Of a stretch of DNA of 39,482 nucleotides, positions 34,695-39,482 are shown in pieces; position 1 is the first letter of the stretch, and every line of letters starts with the position of its first letter. A program made the translations under genes and the position numbers. The stretch lies in contig CASGCS010000014.1 of NCBI GenBank assembly GCA_949300025.1, forward strand, positions 1 through 39,482, given 5' to 3'. The stretch is from an uncultured bacterium (GTDB lineage Bacteria; Bacteroidota; Bacteroidia; Bacteroidales; UBA932). The notes beneath the pieces were generated by a model. It was not told the DNA's origin. It searched no databases and saw nothing but the letters and a program-made list of their open reading frames with translations.

Positions 34695-35687
34695 TTATTT
34701 GTTTTGCACAGCCTTGCGGAACAAAGCGTATGCGCGCATATACTCCATATAATCTATTGCGGGCGTTCCGAGCAGGGTTGCCTTTTCGCGCCGCACGCTT
34801 CCCTGCACTCCGGCCTGGGCACCCACCTGCACTCCGTCTGCAATGGTGGCGTGTCCGATGATTCCCACCTGTCCGCCGAACTGGCATCCCTTGCCAATCT
34901 TTGTAGAGCCGGCTATTCCGCTTTGCGCCGCGATTACCGTATTTTCTCCTATCTCCACATTGTGCGCCACCTGGATGAGATTGTCGAGCTTCACCCCTCT
35001 CCTGACCGTTGTAGAACCCATGGTTGCCCTGTCTATTACCGTATTGGCGCCAATCTCCACATCATCTTCTATGACTACGTTCCCTGTCTGCGGAATCTTT
35101 TTATATGAACCGTCGGCGGTGGGGGCAAAACCGAACCCGTCTGAGCCTATCACCGCATTTGCATGGATTATGCAGTTGTTGCCGACCTTGCATCCGTCAT
35201 ATATTTTAACGCCCTGATAGAGGGTGACATTCTCTCCTATGACCACGTCATTGCCTATATAGACCTGCGGATATATCTGGGTTCCCTTCCCCACGACACT
35301 CTTCTTCCCCACGCATGAAAAGGCACCGATATAGACACCTTTGCCAATCCGGCTGCTCCACGCACACCTCGAAAGGAGCGAACGTCCGCTTCTTCTGGCC
35401 CTTTTGAGTGCATTGAGCAGATCAAGCAGCGAAGCCACCGCCTCATACGCGTTGTCTACCAGTATAAGTGTGGGCTCCACAGGTTTGTCGGGCTTGAAAC
35501 ATCTGTTTATTATGACTATGCTCGCCTTGCTCGTATAGAGATATTTTTCATATTTGGGATTTGCCAGAAAACAGATATTCCCGCTCTTTCCGCTCTCGAT
35601 TTTCGCAACGGAAGAGACCTTTGCCTGAGGGTCACCTATTATCTCACCATTGAAATGCTGCGCTATTCTTTCGGCCGTAACTTCCAT
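34695..35687 (-). CDS. lpxD: UDP-3-O-(3-hydroxyacyl)glucosamine N-acyltransferase
   Basis: The third step of lipid A synthesis: N-acylates the product of LpxC. 330 residues: an N-terminal uridine-binding domain (about 1-95, [21 protein letters not shown]), a left-handed beta helix (about 100-300) with the catalytic histidine in [11 protein letters not shown], and the characteristic [13 protein letters not shown] loop. It heads the minus-strand cluster lpxD-lpxC-fabZ-lpxA-wbqC and is divergent from rimP. Confidence 0.96.
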   Translation of the reverse strand: MEVTAERIAQHFNGEIIGDPQAKVSSVAKIESGKSGNICFLANPKYEKYLYTSKASIVIINRCFKPDKPVEPTLILVDNAYEAVASLLDLLNALKRARRSGRSLLSRCAWSSRIGKGVYIGAFSCVGKKSVVGKGTQIYPQVYIGNDVVIGENVTLYQGVKIYDGCKVGNNCIIHANAVIGSDGFGFAPTADGSYKKIPQTGNVVIEDDVEIGANTVIDRATMGSTTVRRGVKLDNLIQVAHNVEIGENTVIAAQSGIAGSTKIGKGCQFGGQVGIIGHATIADGVQVGAQAGVQGSVRREKATLLGTPAIDYMEYMRAYALFRKAVQNK

Positions 35688-35731
35688 ACCTATAAAATAA
35701 ATGATTTTTTCCGACTTCTTTTAAAATCCCA

Positions 35732-35739
35732 CAAATTTA
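35732..35739 (-). promoter_or_regulatory. Putative -7 element for lpxD
   Basis: TAAATTTG on the minus strand fits TAnnTTTG, 44 bp upstream of the lpxD ATG. The -33 box is not clear. Confidence 0.45.
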
Positions 35740-35824
35740 AAAAAATATGACAATTTTCCACCAGTTTTCACTATTATTTGCATTTTTGCAAAAAAAGGTT
35801 TTTCTTTGCGCTTGGAATGAAGGG

Positions 35825-35860
35825 CTTGAGGGTGACCGTTTACGGTTGCCCTCAAGTTTT
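35825..35860 (+). promoter_or_regulatory. Terminator-like hairpin in the rimP-nusA-infB leader
   Basis: CTTGAGGG (35825-35832) pairs with CCCTCAAG (35849-35856), with an inner ACCG/CGGT stem on a TTTA loop, followed by TTTT. It lies 14 bases upstream of the rimP ATG, between divergent genes, so it does not end a gene. It looks like an attenuator of the operon that encodes NusA. A five-codon frame (35861-35878) begins right after it and overlaps the rimP start as ATGA. Confidence 0.6.
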
Positions 35861-35874
35861 ATGGAAGAAATGCG

Positions 35875-36366
35875 ATGATTACAAAAGAGAGCATAGCCAG
35901 CCTTATTGCAGGGTATCTTGCAGACAACGGGCTTTTCCAGGTCGACATTGAGATTTCGGCCGAAAACGACATTGTCATTACAATCGAGAGTTACCAAGGG
36001 TCTGTAACCCTCGACAACTGCACCGCAATAGACGCGGCCGTCACCGGCCGTTTCAACAAAGATATGGAAGACTACTCGCTCACTGTAACCTCGGCCGGCC
36101 TCGACCAGCCTTTCAAGGTGGCTCAGCAATATGTAAAGTTCACGGGAAGCGAGGTTGAAATCACCCTGAAGAAGGGGGGCAGGATAAAGGGAATACTGTC
36201 GGAGTACTGCAACGGCAGCGAGGATGGAGCCGGGAAAGGCATAAGAATCACCACATCCAGAGTGGTCAGGCTCGAAGGGGCAAAGAAGAAGACAGAGCAG
36301 AAGACCACTGCATTCTACCCTCTGGAAGAGGTAAAGGAGTGCAGGCCTGTCATAAAGTTCAGATAA
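35875..36366 (+). CDS. rimP: Ribosome maturation factor RimP
   Basis: Needed for assembly of the 30S subunit. 163 residues with the two-domain RimP layout: an N-terminal alpha/beta domain (VDIEISAENDIVITIES...TLDNCTAIDAAVTGRF, containing the conserved DC-type segment) and a C-terminal SH3-like barrel (GSEVEITLKKGGRIKGILSEY). The sequence between, DYSLTVTSAGLDQPFKV, is the family's DYxLEVSSPGLDRPL variant. It is the first gene of the plus-strand operon with nusA and infB, a very widespread order. Confidence 0.94.
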   Translation: MITKESIASLIAGYLADNGLFQVDIEISAENDIVITIESYQGSVTLDNCTAIDAAVTGRFNKDMEDYSLTVTSAGLDQPFKVAQQYVKFTGSEVEITLKKGGRIKGILSEYCNGSEDGAGKGIRITTSRVVRLEGAKKKTEQKTTAFYPLEEVKECRPVIKFR

Positions 36367-36387
36367 ATGTTAAAAAAAGATAATAAA

Positions 36388-37623
36388 ATGGAAGGGCTAA
36401 ATTTAGTAAGCACATTTGCAGAGTTTAAAGAGCTTAAGAACATCGATCGTCCCACGATGATGAGCGTATTGGAGGACATTTTCCGCACGCAGCTGGCAAG
36501 AATGTACGGCAGTGCAGACAACTTCGACATAATCATCAACATAGACAAGGGCGACTTTGAAATATGGAGAAACAGGACGGTGGTCGAGACGGTAGAAGAC
36601 CCCAACACCCAGATTTCAAAGGAGGATGTAGACAAGATAGACAGTTCGTACGAAATAGGAGAAGAGTTCGTTGAGCCGGTAAGCCTTGCAAGTTTCGGGC
36701 GCAGGGGCATTCTCAACCTCCGCCAGAACCTTCAGGCGAGGATTGCAGACATAGAGAAAGCCAACCTCTACAACAAATACAAGGAGAAGGTGGGCGAGAT
36801 TATAGTAGGGGAAGTTTACCAGCCATGGAAAAAGGAGACACTGGTAATGGACGAAGAGGGGAAGGAACTCCTTCTGCCCAAGAGCGAGCAGATTCCTTCC
36901 GATTTCTTCCACAAGGGAGACACTGTAAGAGCCGTCATTTCCAGGGTGGAGATGAAAAACAACTCGCCGGTCATCATCCTTTCGAGAACATCTCCGGTAT
37001 TTCTGGAGAGGCTTTTCGAGCAGGAGGTGCCTGAGATATTCGACGGCCTCATTACAATAAAGAAGATTGTAAGGATTCCGGGAGAGAGGGCCAAGGTTGC
37101 AGTCGAGTCATACGACGAGAGAATAGATCCTGTGGGAGCATGCGTAGGTGTGAAAGGCTCCAGAATCCACGGCATCGTAAGGGAGCTCAGGAACGAGAAC
37201 ATAGACATAATAAACTGGACAAACAACACGCAGCTCCTTATCCAGAGGGCGCTCAGCCCCGCAAAGATTTCTTCGATAAAGATAAGCGAAGAGGACAACA
37301 AGATTTACGTTTCGCTCAAGTCTTCGGAGGTGTCTCTGGCCATAGGAAAGGGCGGAAGCAACATAAAACTTGCGGGAATGCTGGTAGGAAAGGAGATTGA
37401 AGTGTTCAGAGAACTCGAAGAGGGTGAAGGGGAGGAAGACGTGCTTCTCTCTGAATTCAGCGACGAGATAGACCAGTGGATTATCGATGCCCTCAAGGCA
37501 ATAGGATGCGACACGGCAAAGAGCGTACTTGCGCTGCCGGTGGCTGACATAGTAAAACGCGCCGACCTCGAAGAGGAGACCGTAGTTGAAGTGCAGCGTA
37601 TTTTAAGAGCTGAATTTGAGTAG
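36388..37623 (+). CDS. nusA: Transcription elongation/termination factor NusA
   Basis: Binds RNA polymerase and nascent RNA to control pausing, termination and antitermination. About 411 residues: N-terminal polymerase-binding domain (STFAEFKELKNIDRPTMMSVLEDIF...), S1 domain (about 130-200, GEIIVGEVYQ), and two KH domains (about 205-345, ACVGVKGSRIHGIVRELRNENIDII and LAIGKGGSNIKLAG). It ends with a helix-hairpin-like segment and has no long acidic repeats. I favour the ATG at 36388, preceded by an A-rich leader; the ATG at 36367, immediately after the rimP stop, adds seven residues and is possible. Confidence 0.95.
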   Translation: MEGLNLVSTFAEFKELKNIDRPTMMSVLEDIFRTQLARMYGSADNFDIIINIDKGDFEIWRNRTVVETVEDPNTQISKEDVDKIDSSYEIGEEFVEPVSLASFGRRGILNLRQNLQARIADIEKANLYNKYKEKVGEIIVGEVYQPWKKETLVMDEEGKELLLPKSEQIPSDFFHKGDTVRAVISRVEMKNNSPVIILSRTSPVFLERLFEQEVPEIFDGLITIKKIVRIPGERAKVAVESYDERIDPVGACVGVKGSRIHGIVRELRNENIDIINWTNNTQLLIQRALSPAKISSIKISEEDNKIYVSLKSSEVSLAIGKGGSNIKLAGMLVGKEIEVFRELEEGEGEEDVLLSEFSDEIDQWIIDALKAIGCDTAKSVLALPVADIVKRADLEEETVVEVQRILRAEFE

Positions 37624-37655
37624 TATTTTTTTAATTAAACTCCGGGAGTAACAGT

Positions 37656-39482
37656 ATGACAGTAAACGATAACATAAGAATCAGCAAAGTATTGAAAGAA
37701 TTCAATATCGGGATGGGCACCCTTATGGAATTCTTGCAGAAGAAGGGTATTACGGTCGATGCAAATCCGAACGCAAAGCTTTCTGCCTCAACTTATGCCC
37801 TTGTAGAGGCCGAATTCCGCAAGGAGCAGATAGTAAAAGAGGAATCCAAAAAGGTAATAATAAAGGTAAAGGATATTACCGAGACAGAAAAGCCCGTAGA
37901 GGAAGAGGCTCCCAAGGAGATTTTCATAAAGACCACCATTGAGGAAAAAAGGCCCAAGATTTTGGGCAAGATAGATTTGGACAGGCAGAACAAACCTGTT
38001 GCAAAGGCAGCAGAGCCTGCAAAGCCGCAGCAGGAGACAGAACCTGTGAAGGTTGAGCCTGCAAGGGAGACTGAGAAACCTGTACAGCAGACCAAGGCGG
38101 AGCCTGCCCCCGCAGAGGAGAAAAAGCAGGAGCAGCCCGTCGCGGCACAAGCCGCCGGACAGAAAAACGAGCCGGAGCCCGTGCAGCACATAAAGATTGA
38201 AGTTGAAAAGCCTGTCGGCCCAAAAATCACAGGCACCATAGACCTTTCGCAGTTCCAGAGACCCGGCAAGAACAAAGGCAAAAGGGAGCGCATACACAAG
38301 CAGAAGGAGCGCGTAGACATTATGCAGGAGGCCGGCAAGGCAAACGGCGAAAAGCAGCGCAGCCAGGGCGGCGGCAAGAACCAGAACAACGACCACAAGA
38401 GCCAGCAGGGCGGCGGCAAGCACAAAAAGGAGAAGTTCAAACCTGTAAAGACAGAGGTGGACGAAGATGAAGTACAGAGACAGATAAAGGAGACATACCA
38501 GAGAATGGTCGAGGGCAAGGGCAAAAGCAAAGGCTCCAAATACAGAAAGGAGAAACGCGAGCTCAACACCCAGAAGATGATTGAGGAGGAGGAACGCGAA
38601 CAACGCGAGGGCAATCTGCTTAAGGTAACCGAGTTTGTAACCGTAAACGAACTCTCGATTATGATAGGCGTGCCTGTAACCAAGGTTATAGAGGCCTGCA
38701 TGAATCTGGGTCTGATGGTTTCCATAAATCAGAGGCTCGATGCAGAGGCGCTGGTGCTTGTAGCGGAAGAGTTCGGATACAAGGTAGAGTTCGTGACAGC
38801 CGAGATACAGGAGACCATAAAGGAGGAGAACGATGTAGACAAGCCCGAGGACATGCAGGAGAGGCCTCCTATTGTAACCGTAATGGGCCATGTAGACCAC
38901 GGAAAGACCTCTCTGCTGGATTACATAAGGAAATCGAACGTGATTGCGGGTGAGGCGGGAGGCATAACCCAGCACATAGGTGCATACAACGTGGAACTGC
39001 CCAACGGCAGACGCATAACATTCCTCGACACTCCGGGCCACGAGGCATTTACCGCCATGCGTGCCCGCGGAGCCAAGATTACAGACCTTGCAATCATAAT
39101 CATCGCCGCCGACGATGCAATCATGCCCCAGACAGTGGAGGCCATAAACCACGCGCAGGCGGCCGGCGTTCCCATGATTTTTGCCATAAACAAGATAGAC
39201 AAACCGGGAGCCAACCCCGAAAAGATAAAGGAGCAGCTTGCCAACATGAACATCCTTGTCGAAGACTGGGGAGGAAAATACCAGTGTCAGGAGATTTCTG
39301 CAAAGAAAGGAATCGGTGTAGAGGAACTTCTGGACAAGGTGCTGCTGGAGGCAGACCTGCTCGAACTCAAGGCCAATCCCAACAAAAGGGCGGTGGGCTC
39401 GGTAATAGAGTCTTCGCTCGACAAGGGGCGCGGTTATCTGGCAACCATTCTCGTACAGAGTGGAACTCTCAGGGTTGGAGAT
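37656..39482 (+). CDS. infB: Translation initiation factor IF-2 (partial, runs off the window)
   Basis: The GTPase that places initiator tRNA-fMet on the 30S subunit. 609 codons are present and the 3' end is outside the window. Order seen: IF2_N domain (1-45, [21 protein letters not shown]), a long Lys/Glu/Pro/Gln-rich linker (about 60-315), a second IF2_N-like domain (about 322-381, [29 protein letters not shown]), then the G domain with G1 GHVDHGKT (411-418), G3 DTPGH (458-462) and G4 NKID (512-515). The sequence reaches the start of domain II. It lies 32 bases downstream of nusA; a GGGAG precedes the ATG at moderate distance. Confidence 0.95.
   Translation, partial: MTVNDNIRISKVLKEFNIGMGTLMEFLQKKGITVDANPNAKLSASTYALVEAEFRKEQIVKEESKKVIIKVKDITETEKPVEEEAPKEIFIKTTIEEKRPKILGKIDLDRQNKPVAKAAEPAKPQQETEPVKVEPARETEKPVQQTKAEPAPAEEKKQEQPVAAQAAGQKNEPEPVQHIKIEVEKPVGPKITGTIDLSQFQRPGKNKGKRERIHKQKERVDIMQEAGKANGEKQRSQGGGKNQNNDHKSQQGGGKHKKEKFKPVKTEVDEDEVQRQIKETYQRMVEGKGKSKGSKYRKEKRELNTQKMIEEEEREQREGNLLKVTEFVTVNELSIMIGVPVTKVIEACMNLGLMVSINQRLDAEALVLVAEEFGYKVEFVTAEIQETIKEENDVDKPEDMQERPPIVTVMGHVDHGKTSLLDYIRKSNVIAGEAGGITQHIGAYNVELPNGRRITFLDTPGHEAFTAMRARGAKITDLAIIIIAADDAIMPQTVEAINHAQAAGVPMIFAINKIDKPGANPEKIKEQLANMNILVEDWGGKYQCQEISAKKGIGVEELLDKVLLEADLLELKANPNKRAVGSVIESSLDKGRGYLATILVQSGTLRVGD

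Noticed and set aside
37788..39152. 454-codon open frame antisense to infB
   Set aside because: Low-complexity Leu/Tyr/Cys-rich product opposite the Lys/Glu-rich linker and G domain of IF-2.

Overview
The window looks like a chromosomal segment of a Bacteroidota bacterium, most likely of the order Bacteroidales. This rests on Bacteroidota-type -7 elements (TAnnTTTG), few Shine-Dalgarno sites, a Bacteroidetes-type RNA polymerase omega subunit, a DUF3078 protein, lipid A genes in the order lpxD-lpxC-fabZ-lpxA, a type-3 (archaeal/eukaryal-like) prolyl-tRNA synthetase and a GH9-CE4 fusion. Genus is not resolved. Almost everything from 1303 rightwards is tightly packed housekeeping DNA. The accessory part is the left end.

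Region 1-1302 holds no credible gene. From 89 to 290 there is a run of strong perfect or near-perfect hairpins. From about 318 to 1301 there is a tandem array of a 297-bp unit (three copies plus remnants). The array is built on the 9-mer TTCAGATGC and its reverse complement in almost strict alternation, and it stops one base before the nadK stop codon.

From 1303 to 7485 come nadK (minus), then divergently pdxJ, an OmpH/Skp-like lipoprotein, a GT4 glycosyltransferase, purC and a LysM plus periplasmic-binding-fold protein (plus). From 7502 to 22592 a minus-strand run, transcribed right to left, carries a GH9-CE4 polysaccharide enzyme, the two subunits of an Nfn/Sud-type NAD(P)H-ferredoxin oxidoreductase, hisS, initiator tRNA (with its own promoter and terminator), a nucleoside-recognition membrane protein, trxB, bamD, rpoZ, coaBC, recN, nagB and an M24 aminopeptidase.

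From 22731 to 31802 there are sppA (plus), then tilS, a DUF3078 protein, a conserved hypothetical and proS (minus), then a Trp/Tyr-rich lipoprotein with an unusually perfect Shine-Dalgarno and an OMPP1/FadL-type outer-membrane protein (plus). From 31799 to 35687 the lipid A cluster lpxD, lpxC, fabZ, lpxA and a WbqC-like gene lies on the minus strand; lpxC and fabZ, often fused in this phylum, are separate here. From 35688 to the end is the rimP-nusA-infB transcription/translation operon, with a terminator-like leader hairpin, and infB runs off the window.

The genes cover envelope building (bamD, ompH, lpx genes, glycosyltransferase, outer-membrane proteins), translation (tRNA-fMet, hisS, proS, tilS, infB, rimP), cofactor metabolism (nadK, pdxJ, coaBC), redox balance (nfnAB, trxB) and polysaccharide or amino-sugar use (GH9-CE4, nagB). 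The strongest candidates for something undescribed are the hairpin cluster and the 297-bp palindromic array at the left end.
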